From the NCBI RefSeq assembly GCF_008831285.2, contig NC_045138.2, forward strand, positions 8,213,205-8,277,204: 64,000 nt of DNA. The letters are read 5' to 3'. How positions within the stretch are numbered: position 1 is the stretch's first letter; each line of letters starts with the position of its first letter. Source of the DNA: Nymphaea colorata (taxonomy: Eukaryota > Streptophyta > Magnoliopsida > Nymphaeales > Nymphaeaceae). This document shows, one piece after another, positions 35,949-47,436 of this stretch. Under the pieces are notes generated by a model. That model saw only the letters and a program-made list of their open reading frames with translations, was not told the DNA's origin and ran no database searches. A program made the position numbers and the translations under genes.

Positions 35949-37110
35949 TAGTTTAAATAAATATTTTATATCCAATACTTGTATATTTTGAACATCGGCC
36001 AGATTCAGTTCAAAATTCAGATTGGATATGAATGTGAAAATAGTATCCGAATTGTGAAATCAGATTCCAGGATCGGATATGACTTTTTCATATGTATTCA
36101 AATCCAAATGTATGAATATCCGAACAGGTAGATACGGTTAAGAGTTAAGAGTACATCCAATTTCAATCCTATCTGTTGACATCCCTACTAACCTAACCTA
36201 AAGACATAGATCATGGCTCACGTTTTGAGTAGATTTAAGGTTCGATGAACCCCCACTCCTTCCTTAAAAACGATAAAAAATTCCATGCCTTTTAACAAGC
36301 AGCCTGAACAATGGATGGATTTCAGCCGTCCTGAATTTGAATTTTTCTTGGATCAACGTAGTTAAAAAACTTAAATTAGCTTCTAAATGTATGAAACTAA
36401 AAAAAGGCAATTTGAGCCGATATATAGCAATAAGTATCAGCCAACGCAGTATACCGGTGATCAAAACGATCCCACGCTGATGCCCTTTTTTTACAACATT
36501 ATTTGGTTAAAATTGATGTCCTTTAGTGGCAAAGTAATGTTAAAAAAAAGTTTGCAGTTAATGTTGAATGCAGACGTTCTAGCAGTACCATCGACTGCTA
36601 GACCTTTCTTTTGATTTCTTTTAATCCTTAAGATTAATTTTCTTATCAACAATTTTGCAATATAAAAGCATATATTAAAAGAGAAATAAACTATTTGAAT
36701 AGAATGGCGCACGCGTACGATTCAAGTAAAAAATAAAAATAAAAAATATATAAAACTGATTAAAAATTATGAAAATATATTAAGAAAAGTTAGTATATTT
36801 GGACTTGGTGTTCTTGAAGCGGCCGATTTGGGCAGATTCTCATAAAGCTAGTGTGGAAAAGTCCTTTCCCACATAAACTATTTCTTGATTTCTTGACCCA
36901 TATAAAGGGCCTTCGCTTTCATGATGTGGAAAACAGGGTTTATGGATTCTGCATTCTTCATCTGTTCATACCACATCTGATCATTAAAACTTGGAATTGA
37001 AGACTATTTCAAAGTTCGAGCTCTCAAGAGCCGGCTACAAATATGATAAGTTAAGCCAGCACACCTAAGTACTGTTGAAGCAGTGGTCAAGCCATTTGAA
37101 AATAATATTC
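35949..37110. other. Intergenic, no recognised gene
   Basis: AT-rich. The stretch 35950-36180 contains repeated cagattggatatgaa-like words common in old plant repeats. A short hairpin tctagcagtaccatcgactgctaga lies near 36578-36602. Confidence 0.4.
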
Positions 37111-37115
37111 TGAGG

Positions 37116-37263
37116 GTCGTTCGATAGTTGAAACATTTTATGTAAGTATTTTATGAATCTATTTCAAAGTACCCACCAATCTCTAACAATGTTTTATGAA
37201 TTCACCTTACTTTTTAAGATAGATTCCTGAAATAGTAACAACCTTTTATTACTGCCAAACAAC
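37116..37263. mobile_element. MITE, same family as 29346-29501
   Basis: The left end gtcgttcgatagttg and right end ctgccaaacaac form an imperfect inverted repeat of the GTTGTTTGGYAGT type. The interior words atgtaagtattttatgaatctatttcaaa and their counterparts near the right end resemble the copies at 17767, 29346 and 42770. Confidence 0.6.
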
Positions 37264-37960
37264 TTGTTCTAGAAAAAAAAAAACAAGAACAAAAAGAAAA
37301 CAGGAAGATGCAAGTTTGAATATGGTTCAGCTAAAGCCAGCCAACGTAGGAGAATATTAATCTTTCTTCACTCATGTTTTATCTTGCTTTCGAGAATTTC
37401 CGTTCCACGGAGAGGAGCCAATAACGAGAAAAGACACTTCAAATTAGATTGTGTCACAGACACTCAATCACGTGTTTGAAAGGAGCGTTCTAGCAGGAGA
37501 CTGTGTTCCTCTCTCTCTCCAAAGTTGCACTTTGAGACAGTCCATCCAACCTTTCACACGTGCCACCGTTTGAAGAAATTTGATATACAGGTGTGAAAAC
37601 TTTTTCAGTTGGACTTGGGTGGAAAGAAATTTATTAATTTTCACCATACATCTTAAAAATAAAGATTGATTTTTTTTTTTCAAGAACCTTTGTCCTTGAT
37701 TTGACAAAGAGAATGTACAGTTTCTCTCATTTTCGTCCTCCGACAGTTTGACTTGGAAATTTTTTCACTGTACCTGCCGTGCATGACGCGTATAAAAAGT
37801 TGCTTGGGTTGGGTCCTAGGAGCACTCCTATCCCGAGGAAGGTGAGGGCTCTCGTTATATTTGGACTTGGCACTCCTTCATTTGCATGCTAAAAATATGC
37901 AATCCCACACTAATTGAAAAATAGGAGTTGACCTCTATGATGGATTGGAGAACCGTCCAT
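37264..37960. other. Intergenic, no recognised gene
   Basis: No domain-bearing ORF. A short (CT)n stretch lies near 37508. Confidence 0.4.
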
Positions 37961-37979
37961 CCCCTCCAAGGGTATGTCT

Positions 37980-40900
37980 TCGCCTCTGCGTCGGGCCGGC
38001 CCGGGCTTGGGCCAGGGAAAACCTGGCCAGGGCCGGGCCCGGGCCCGATAACCCAACCGGGCCGAGCCCGGGCCCGATAGGGCGGCCCGGCGGCGACCCG
38101 GCCCGGCCCGACTCCCGCCCTCGGTCGGTCAGGCGGCCGGGCGGCCTCCGCCCTTCGCCCTCGCTCCCTCTGCCTCTCTGCTCCCTCACCCTTTTCCCTC
38201 TCCCTCTCCACCTGACCCGCTCGCTCTCCTCCCTCTCTGCTCCCCCTCTCCCTCTCTTCTCCCGTCTCCCTCTCCCTCTCTGCTCCCTCTCCCTTTTCCC
38301 TCTCCCTCGTTTCATATTACGCCCTTTCTCTCTCCTCACGGCCGTTCCTTCCTCTTGTTCGACCGACGGTGGCTTCCACCGTTCTTCCTCAATCAAAAAC
38401 AAAGAGAGGGGAAGCTCTCGGTCTCGGGCGAAGACTCCTTCCTCGCCTGGTTCGCCCGGCGGTGAGGCTTTCGTTGTTTTCAAAAGAGAAACGAAGCAAA
38501 GAGGAGGAGATTGTCTTCCTCCCACGCTCGGACACTAGGGTTCTTCCGACACGGCTCCAATCGACCGTCCGACCCTCTTAGCCGCCGCCTCCACCTCTGC
38601 TGCTCCTTTTTTCAGCCTCGCCTCGCTGCGACAGGGATGAATCGACAGGGCGTCTCCCTCTCCGCTCTCCCTCCTCCTCTGAGTCCCCCTCTCCCCTTCC
38701 CGTCTCCTTGATACGAGCCTTCCTAGAACTCGAGCTACCCATGTTGGCACCTCTGTAGAAGGCGCTCGTATTGGTAGGGAGGCTAACTTTTCTTGTCTTG
38801 AGTTTGGTGGAAAACAGGTGGAGCCAAGCCGGCTGCACATGGAAGACCTAGGTGGGTTCGACCTAGGAGACCTAGACCCGCCCGGTCTAGGTGTGGAAGG
38901 CCCAGGCGCACCTAGCCTGGATGAAGAAGACCCGGACCCACTTAGTCCGGAAGAGGATGACCTAGGAACGTCTGGCCTAGATGATGGTGGGCTCAGCTTG
39001 GAGAGGAGCATGCATGATCCGGGCATGGATAAAGAGCAGTGGGCTCGGGCCCACTTGGAGAATCAAGTTGACGAAGCTCGGGCGGACCTGGGTGAGGTGG
39101 GGCCTTTGGCCCAATTCAGATTTGAACTTTTTATTTGAGTTAATTTGCTTATGTATCGTTTTCTTTATTAGACTCGATTTGCTTTTCGTCTCATCTTGAG
39201 ACACAACTTGAAACCGGTTCGGGCACTTGTATTCAAGCCCAAAACCGAGACACTTATTCATTATCGTTTAATCAAATTGAAGTTTTTTCTCTCCGTGTGA
39301 GGAGTCTCGTGGACCTTAGGTCGTGGCTTCCATGGAAGCACTACATTGCAATGCTCACCAAGCCGTGAGATTAGTGGAGATTCAAGCTCCGTTAATGGCC
39401 GCCGGCAGCCATTGACAACTTGGATTTACATCGTTCCGAACCAAGAGATCCTTGGATAGGCAGCCGTGCCTTCTCCTTGATCACGAAGGAGTTGAGAGGT
39501 GGCTGCACTAGAGGAAGTTGAAGGAGGCGCCGCCCGTGGTTCTGGCTCGTCTTCTTCAACATCGACATCCGGCGAGTTTCTCATCGTGAGCTAAGTATTC
39601 CGATCTTCCTAGTACTTGGTAGATGGGATCTCGGTTCTCCCTTAACCACAACATCAACGCAGACCCAAGCCTTGCATTCGGGGGATAAACTCCTCGTCTA
39701 AGTAGGTCTGGACCAGCGGCATCGCGTGGAGAAGAAGACCTACCTTGGAGACGACTTGAGGACGATCGGGAGCATCCGACTGGAGTTCTTCCAGCAGCAT
39801 AAATCTTGGTAATATTCTGTTGAATCTGAGATAGGTGAGGCGTCCCTAACCTCTATACGAATTCTGGACCAAAAAGAGAAGGCTAGGGTGAGGAAGGAGA
39901 AAGTCCGCGGAAGGAAAGAGCGCCATCGCGGAGGGAAAGAAGGAGAAGCACGGAAGAGGCGACTCTCGGATTTCTGAAGGGCGCGTCAGAAACCACTTCT
40001 GCTAAAACAGCTGTATCTGGAGATTTACTGGGAGTTTTGAGGCGATCTATAGCTTGTTGGAAAGCTCTCATCTTCAGGTACAACATACTAAAATTTCAGC
40101 CTGATCGGACCAGGGCGCACTGGTCACATCCGCCGCTGACGTTCACTGTTTCCGCCACCGCCGCTCAGGCGCAGTCCGCCGCAGAACCGCCACTTGCAGA
40201 GGCTGTTTCCGGCGATTTCGGTGGAGTTTTCAGGCGATCCATATACTGTTGGATTCGTAATTAAAAGTTCTACAACATATCCAAAAATCAAGATATTTGG
40301 ACTTCATTTGGCTGGTGAATCATCTACTGCAAGTTCTGGACGTTGAAGGACTGCTTGCCGGTTTTCATGGAGTAGGTTCGAATTCCGGATAATTTTCCGG
40401 CCAGATCCGACCATTGGGTAATTAGTTCCAAGTCTGCCCTTGCTATATCTTGATTTTACTTGAATTAATTCACATTTAGCATGAGCAATTTGGTCATGAG
40501 ATGCGAGCTCAACCCTAGCGCATAAGTACATCAAAAAGGCAACATTTGGGCGCCGTCCAGCCTTTCCTTATCCTCTTGCGACGCTTTTGGCAAGAGATCC
40601 ACAGTTGATTGATGAGGAGGACAGGTGGCAGCTCGGGAAGGAAGGCGCCATCCATCTGGCCCACCAAATCAGCGACGAAAAAAGGGAAGGCGATCTCCTT
40701 CTAGATCCGTCCCTATAACTTTGGAAAGGAGATTCCCACGCCTTAGGTACGTTGAATCTGGACCCTTCTCAAATAAGGCAGGTGCTAGGTGGCGCCACAA
40801 GGTGAGGACACGTGGCAAGAGGCAGCTCGCGTCATCCCCGTAAGATCCTCCTTCCCGATTTGATCTCCAACAATCAAGGAAAGAGATCGGTCAGCCGATT

Positions 40901-42640
40901 AGGTGCATTGCACCTGGTCATTATCCAAATAAGACAAGATCTTGGCGCCATCCTTGGAGATTCTCAACGCACGATTGGAGGAGATTCTTCCACGATCCTA
41001 GGAGGGAGCCTCACGTCAATCTTGGGGGAGGTCTCTTAGCCCTAGCTCGTGTGAGGGAAAGAACGACCACTCTTTGAGAACTCGAGGAGCCGTGGAGAGC
41101 AAGGAGGGAGACACCGCGCCGGAGTCCGACCAGCATTCATCGCCAGAGCTCTCCACTTCACCGGAGAAGAAGGAAGTCACGCGTGTGTTGGCGCTTCCAA
41201 CACTTGTTTCCCCTATCTACGACACTTCCTAGGGGTTATTCGATTATCCGGTGAAGTGCATCCACGAACCCTCTTTCATTTTTTTTATCATTTGGATCGT
41301 GATTACTTGTGTTCGTGTGGTTCATTTGGGAGTCTTGCCCGTGAGTTCGTGGGAGATAGTAGGGGTCGGAAACGAAGGAGTAGGAGCGTAACTTGAGGAT
41401 TGCCTCAACGTCCGCCGGCGCACCGGCGATTGCTTCCCCTCTAATTACAAAGGACCGGGGTTAAATTGGTCTTACGGGTGAAGGCTCTCCTCATCTAGAA
41501 GTTGATTTCTCTTTCACTTCTATACTTGATACTTGCTGGTGTTGTTTCTCAAATCCTCATTCCATCAAAGAAACATGTGGCTCAACCTCTTCCCGTGGGA
41601 GATTGGAACCCGAGAGGGAGAAGGAACCGCATCCGTCGGGCGAAATCGACGATAGCATCCCCAAATCGACATTCTGTTCACTCTTGGGGTTGATTGGGAA
41701 TCCGGTGACGATACTCCCCCTCTCTCTATCGTTTCTTCCTAGATAGAACTTGATTTCCTTCTCATTATTGTGATTCTATCTAAGGACTATTGCTGCCCGG
41801 AGTTGAAGGGGAGCTGAATACCGAAGGGCAATCTTGCGTTGTTGGCCTTTACCTTCGGTGAGCAAGAGGAGTCCCTAAGCGAGGCCTTGGGAGGTAACAT
41901 CGGATCATCTTATAGATCCGGGGAAAGGGTGTATTTGCTTTCCAAACCGCTTACGACATTGACAACCGGCTGGAATCCCTCCAAAGCACCTTGCCAAGGA
42001 CACGATTTCTGGGTTGTGGACCACCTAGGGATAAGGGTGTGGTTTGTCCCGACTAGGGATTGAATGACAGGATGGTTTGCATGGTTTAGTGGATGTTGAG
42101 TGAGATGAGTGCTTGATGTATCGCTACGCTTTGTATTAAGCCTTACACCTATTCTAGACCATTGTAGTAGGCTCAAGCCGGGATTGGGGAAGCCCTTCTT
42201 GTACTATCTTGACCTATTATTAAGCCGAGGTGACTGTCTGGCGGGAACCATTAATTGTATTGAAATTTTAAACCCTAAATCGGTGACATCCTCTTAGATC
42301 TTGGAGAGGGTCTCGACGGCCCCTTGGTGACTTTCTTATCCGCATTCGGGCAGACCCTACCACTCGCTCTCCCTTTTCCCTCTCTGCTCGTCTCCCTCTT
42401 CGCGACGGGCCAGGCCCGACCGCTCGTCTCCCTCTTCGCAGCGGGCTGGGCCGGGCCTGACTTTTGGTGGCCAGGCTCGGTACCCGGCCTGGCCCGGCAA
42501 GTTCATCGGGGGCCTGGCCCAGCAAGTTCATCGGGCCGGGCCCGGGGCTTCAGGCCTATTGGGCCACCCGGGCCGGGTCTTAGGGGGCCGGGCCGAGGCA
42601 GCCCGGCCTGATGCCCAGGCCTATTCGCCATTGTTGAAAA
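37980..42640 (+). mobile_element. GC-rich non-coding LTR-type element(s), copy 2
   Basis: Two blocks dense in ggcccggg/ccgggcc words (about 37990-38155 and 42395-42620) flank a CT-rich stretch (38156-38330), a periodic frame (38833-38997) and several landmarks shared with 30.0-32.5 kb. These landmarks are cccgtggttctgg at 39535, a leader-like tract at 39250-39300, and ttgagtgagatgagtgcttgatgtatcg near 42096 followed by attgtagtagg and cttgtactat. A roughly 52-bp segment (ggagttttNaggcgatctata core) is duplicated near 40012 and 40198. No gag or pol was found. Its identity as a large non-autonomous LTR element is inference; it may be nested insertions. Confidence 0.4.
38818..39138 (+). other. 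Open frame with 15-bp / 5-residue periodicity
   Basis: From about 38839 to 38990 the frame divides into pentads such as DLGGF, DLGDL, DPPGL, GVEGP, GAPSL, DEEDP, DPLSP, EEDDL, GTSGL and DDGGL, with Leu/Pro at the fifth position and acidic/Gly residues elsewhere. The DNA repeats a 15-bp unit containing ccta. There is no known domain. It may be an expanded minisatellite that happens to be open, and not a protein gene; it sits inside the GC-rich element. Confidence 0.4.
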
Positions 42641-42769
42641 ATAGAGACCGGACAAGGGATTGTCTCTTTCTTTGTTCTCCTTCTTTCAAGTCTTTGCACC
42701 ATTTAAAACTGCAAGCTTTGCGAAAATCCAAAAAGTGGTAGAAGTCTTGGCCACTTCCCTAAGAACACA

Positions 42770-42928
42770 TTTGGCAACAACTACAATTGTTTCGGTCTCA
42801 TGAATCTATCCTAAAGATTGGGATGAATTAATAAACTATGGTAACATAATGACTTGTAAATCTACCTCAATCTTTTCAATCTTTGGAACAAATTCATAGG
42901 ACAATAACAACGTGTTACTATTACCAAA
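42770..42928. mobile_element. MITE, TTTGGyAAyARtwACA-type termini
   Basis: The left end tttggcaacaactacaattg and the opposite-strand right end tttggtaatagtaacacg are imperfect inverted repeats. The interior has ctcatgaatctatcc and a counterpart near gaacaaattcatag. Related to the copies at 17767, 29346 and 37116. Confidence 0.6.
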
Positions 42929-44640
42929 CTGACCCTACATGTCAACCTTTCATGTTTCAATGAAACGTGCCTTTGAGTTTGAAAATTTTACATTCTTATA
43001 TAGTTTAATGCATATGGAAAATGATTCATGTGTTTCATGCATTTGAGTGTTAATCCTGTATATTTTAGGAGTTAAATATGAACACATCTGCACTAAGTTA
43101 ACATTCTATACCTGGTTTTAAGTTAGAAAGAATGTAAATTTAATAAATATCTTATATTCAATACCCATGCGTTTTGAAAATAAGTTTTTAATATAGAAAA
43201 ATTGTGTATTTAAAAGTCAAACTTTTGCATCCAGTTCTAAATTTTAAAGTTGGATTTAGATGGGATTGGGATTTTGAATTTAGAATTCAGACAACTCCAT
43301 ATGACATGGACTTTTTTTTTATTGGCATTTGAATCTGAATCCAAACCCAATCATCTGAACATTCAATAAATCAAATATGGTGAAGGGTGCACCTCAGTCG
43401 AGTATGATCTCATTAGCTACTACGCATCACATCAACTCTCTTTTGCTGTGTTGAGAGAAATTTTCAAAAAATCACCACAAGAGCTATTGAGGCCATTTAA
43501 GTCAATAAAAATAATTTTAAGAAACATTTAAAAAAAGGTGGCCAACTTAAGTCATTCAAGGTGTATAATGGTGTGTAGTGAATAAATTGCTTTTCATTTG
43601 AAAGGCGTAATATAACTGGTTGGATAGGTGGGTGTATAAAAAAACACATTGTCTTTGGATCATAAATAACCGTTAAAAGTCCCTCATGTAGCTCAAAATT
43701 TTAAACGCAAAGAGAATTGGAGGTCTTTGGGTTTATTTCGAATGGTGCGGTGCCCATCGAAAAATAAACTGCTTTTGACCGAGAAGAGAGAAGCCTATAT
43801 TTTCATTTACAGCATCTGTTTTAAAAAGGACAAAATGGGAAACTAAATGAGTTTGTGGGTGGCACCAAACTGACCCCAAGGTCACATGGGGGAGAGCAGA
43901 CTTCACAGTCTCCCTTTTCATGTTCACACTCGGGCCCTCCACAAGTCCTCCACCATTTAAGAAACAAAGTTTGTAGACTGCACACAATCAAAGCAACACA
44001 GAATCGTGTTTAAAAGTTCTTGCAAAAAAAAAAAAAGCAAGCTTAAGCTCTAAACACTTTTCATTTAGCTATTGCTTTTACTTATTTCCGGCGTCTAAAT
44101 ATAAAGAATATATACTTAAATGAGTTTTCTGTGATTCATTTAAGAGCTAAGCACGTAAGTTAGTAAAACGATCCACAACAAGGATCAAAGATCTTTAAAT
44201 TGAAAAAAGCAAATTGAAGTAGAGAATGGTTCTGCCTGTAAGTAGGCTTAAAATCACTGTAAAAAAGTCGGCCGTTCAATGCCTTTCAATGGAGACGCGA
44301 GAGCAGAGAGAGGCAGGCGGCAGGCACGCGGAGAAGTGGTAGGTAGCCGAGAGGGAGCTCCTCCTTCCCCCTTAGTCTCTACACTTACTTACCTTCAAAG
44401 AACAACGGAAATCTCTCTCTCTCTCTCTCCAGATCTTTCTCTCTCCCTCTGTCAACTCCCCAAGTCGCTCACCCCGTCAAGAGGAAAGAGACGAAGTGAC
44501 CTGCGTCCCCCATCTTCCTTTTGTTTCGGCGACGCGTTTTCTTGGCCGCGGTAAAACAAAGTCTCCTTTGAAATTTCTTTTGCTGTTTCCTTTGACAGAA
44601 AGGAAAAGACAGTACCTTATTTTCCCACCGTGATCAAGTC
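42929..44640. other. Intergenic upstream of the phytocyanin gene
   Basis: AT-rich to about 44220, then CT microsatellites (about 44411-44450) and GC-richer sequence nearer the gene. No gene was recognised; ORFs at 44279-44554 are low complexity. Confidence 0.4.
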
Positions 44641-44762
44641 CTATATATGGGGACAGTACATGCAACACCATTGAAGCGCAGAGGGAAAGGAACAGAGAGC
44701 GAGAAGCAGCGCAACGGGGGTGGCCTGCAAGCAGGAACACGAATTTTCCTTTTTTTTGGAAG
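44641..44762 (+). promoter_or_regulatory. TATA box and 5' UTR of the phytocyanin gene
   Basis: ctatatatgg at 44641-44650 is a good plant TATA box. Transcription would begin near 44675, leaving a leader of about 90 bases before the ATG at 44763. No upstream ATG-initiated frame of note was seen after the predicted start. Confidence 0.55.
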
Positions 44763-45416
44763 ATGGCATCTTCGAAAACCATCGTCACCATTCTGTTGGC
44801 GATGGCCATGGCCGCCGCTGCGTCTGCTGCCACATACACAGTCGGTGACAGCGCCGGTTGGATGATTCCGGGCACACCCACCTTCTACGACAAATGGGCC
44901 GCTTCCAAAACTTTTCGCGTTAACGACAAGCTGGGTGCGCAGCTCGATTCCTTCCCCCCCTCCCACCATTTCTTCTTCTTCTTCATGAAATTGAGATTGA
45001 TGTTTCTTCTTTTTTCTCCATTTGGTTTTTCTTCAGTTTTCAACTTCCCGGCGGGAGCGCACACAGCGGTCAGGGTATCCGAGAATGAGTACAAAGCTTG
45101 CACCTTCGCCAACCCCATGGAGAGGTATACAACAAGCCCAGCGACCGTCACGCTCAACGACACTGGAGCTCACTACTACCTCTGCGACGTCACCGGGCAT
45201 TGCAGCGCCGGGCAGAAGGTCTCCATCAATGTCGTCTCTGCCGCTGCCTCTCCTTTACCATCGCAGCCAACTCCTGCTCCTCCTGTTGCCGGATCAGCAC
45301 CAAGCACGTTGCCTACTCCATCCAGCCAACCGACTCCCTCTGCAGCTTCCTTCAGCAGAGGATTCAAATGCACCACCTTTCTGGCATTGGTGCTTGCCTT
45401 TACCTTTATGTGGTAG
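44763..45416 (+). CDS. Phytocyanin (stellacyanin-like blue copper protein), 2 exons
   Basis: Exon 1 is 44763-44934, the intron 44935-45036 (gt...ttcttcag), and exon 2 45037-45416, giving 184 codons including the stop (183 residues). Residues 1-22 are a signal peptide ending ASA. The plastocyanin-like domain (23 to about 122) starts ATYTVGDSAGW. Copper ligands are His66 (AGAHT), Cys107, His112 and axial Gln117 in a C-x4-H-C-x3-Q motif, with a Cys79-Cys113 disulfide. Gln at the axial site is the stellacyanin type; uclacyanins have Met. A Pro/Ser/Thr-rich linker and a hydrophobic C-terminus (FLALVLAFTFMW) indicate an arabinogalactan-like, GPI-anchored wall or plasma-membrane protein. Phytocyanins carry single electrons or act in wall and signalling processes; the partner is unknown. 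Intron removal restores the family spacing DKLVFNF, so this is the coding form. The intron is 102 bp and open, so read-through yields 217 residues. Confidence 0.95.
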   Translation: MASSKTIVTILLAMAMAAAASAATYTVGDSAGWMIPGTPTFYDKWAASKTFRVNDKLGAQLDSFPPSHHFFFFFMKLRLMFLLFSPFGFSSVFNFPAGAHTAVRVSENEYKACTFANPMERYTTSPATVTLNDTGAHYYLCDVTGHCSAGQKVSINVVSAAASPLPSQPTPAPPVAGSAPSTLPTPSSQPTPSAASFSRGFKCTTFLALVLAFTFMW

Positions 45417-46930
45417 ATGGAACTACACTTATAACTTTTGTTAGGCTCTTGTAGCGTTCCTTTTCACCATTCTCTTTAGTGATCGGAGGAGTTGAGTCCA
45501 TTGCGTGATTTCTACCTTTTCTGTTGTTTTGTTTTGTAATAATGGAGTCTTTTATGACTTGTCAGAGAAGGGAGACCCCATTTTTTATCAATACAAACAT
45601 ATTCTTGTTTCAGTAGTTTCCTGCCTTCGTTGTGTTAGTTGTTCACTTAGGATAAATTGTATTGGGCTTAAAACTACTTATACCATAATACATCCAACGT
45701 TTTGGTTTGCTTCAGGTGGACTTGTAGTTATAGTATAACCTTTTAATAGTGTCATACTTAAATTGTTTACCTCTTAAGAGAATAGCACACCAAAACGTGA
45801 TAGCGACCATGGGATTCATTTTGCAGCCCCGTTGTGTTGTTTCCGTTGAGGCGTCCTACTTTCTTTTAAGTTACTTTTTTTTTCCCCCAAAATTATTAGT
45901 TTCAAGCTTTTAAGGGTGGGCTTTCACGATCTTCATAGTGGAGCTAGCCGATCAGCACTTGGATCCCGTGGAAGTAAAGGGATACTCATAATCATCCTCA
46001 CTGGTTAGATTCATCCTTCGACATCCATATTCTTTATCATTAATCTAAGGGCAACATTCAATATAAATAAAATTGAAAATGATTGGGATATGACAAAAAA
46101 AAAATCACCTGCTATATGACATATGTAATAAATAAGTGTTAAAATATATTTTTTTTCTATTAACTAGTCCAAATTAATCTTTTTCTTTAGTGTCTGACGT
46201 TTGACTTGTGTTTTCAAGAATGGTGGGAATAACCTTGTAGAGTTCCTCTGCTTAGATCGCTTTTGGTACTTTGTCCCTAACATGCGAAGGCACGTTTCCA
46301 CATTTTACAAGAAGGGTGTTTTTTGTATTTTTTAAGGATAAAATTTTACTTGTTCCACTTTTGCCCTTATAGAAAAGGGTTTGCAGTTTAACTAATGGTA
46401 GTATTTTGGTCATTTTATCTTATAACACATTGTCCCTTCCGATGCTAACTTGCTAGAGAGAAGCGGCTCCCCAAACCTTTTTATTAAAAAAGAATAAAAA
46501 AATAAACTACAAAATACAATAGGTACAATATATACAGAAGGAGGACGCCAGTCCTCACTGTATTAAAATCAAGCCCACTTCAGAATTTAAGGGTATCGGT
46601 CTCCCAAGGAGATCGCAGACATCCCAAGATGAGTTAAAATTCAACAACAACAAAAACTTTCCCTAGTCTATCCCTCCCAAAAAAGGCAGAAACCTATTAC
46701 TAAACTGTAGTAGCAGCAACAGGTAAAAAAGTTATATCTACATAAAACAGGACATAAGAAAGATTTTTTAGGAATTGTTGTGCCGGCCATGCCCATATGA
46801 TGCCTGCAAAAACTCTTGAACGAGCCATAATATATAACTTGCTATGCTGCATCTTGCATCCCAAAAATGGTTCTAAAATCGCAAGCTTCATGTGATGCAT
46901 GGAGTCTTTTGTTTGCCATGTGAGGATTCA
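45417..46930. other. 3' flank of the phytocyanin gene, then intergenic
   Basis: Probable 3' UTR to about 45600, where aatacaaacat could serve as a polyadenylation signal region. Beyond that no gene was recognised. A short A-rich stretch lies near 46486-46510. Confidence 0.4.
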
Positions 46931-46937
46931 CCGAATT

Positions 46938-47325
46938 TATTAAAATACGATGCAAACAATTTTAGTAAATGTGTGGAATAAATATTACAGTTTTTGTTTT
47001 AATGTTAGAGAGTCATGACATAGTGAATTAAGGGTTTAATGTCAAGAGTTATGGCATAATAAATCAAAGTGGTAATGAGGAGCTTTTTTATTTTTAATGT
47101 CTTCTAATATTAGGTTTGTAATGGTCATTAGTGTGAAGGTTTATGAGTCATAAGTTGAGTGTCTTGTGGTAACCTATAAATAGTTTTCTTGGTTTGTGTC
47201 ATTTGTATCAAGTGTAAGGTCTGCTAAGATGACCTTGTAGGAGTTGTGAGTTGTATCTCTAATTCAGAAGTTGTTTTACAAAGTTCATTGTGTCCAACAT
47301 AAGGTATAGTGTTTATTGCCAACAT
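46938..47325 (+). repeat. 5' LTR of the old copia element
   Basis: It aligns with 51388-51779 from tattaaaWta through gttcattgtgt. The start dinucleotide appears as TA in both copies, where TG is usual. A possible TATA motif is ctataaatag (47175-47184). The exact right end is inferred from the position of the primer site. Confidence 0.75.
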
Positions 47326-47436
47326 TTGGGTATCAGAGTCCAGGTTTGATCAAACTAGGTGCATTCATCGAGGTAAATTAGTACATAAAGAAGATTGTTT
47401 TGAGGCTGAGGTTGTTCGTAAACGCCTGATTGAAAA

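Noticed and set aside
37855-38538. Long ORFs on both strands (118-197 codons)
   Set aside because: They arise from GC-rich and CT/GA-rich low-complexity sequence that removes stops in all frames. They have no domain-like pattern.
44477-45176. Antisense and alternate-frame ORFs over the phytocyanin gene
   Set aside because: They are shadows of the real exons; the sense frame carries the signal peptide and copper ligands.
7110-45416. A copper-handling gene cluster (copper ATPase and blue copper protein in one window)
   Set aside because: The genes are about 31 kb apart, on opposite strands, and separated by unrelated transposon debris. Chance is the simpler explanation.
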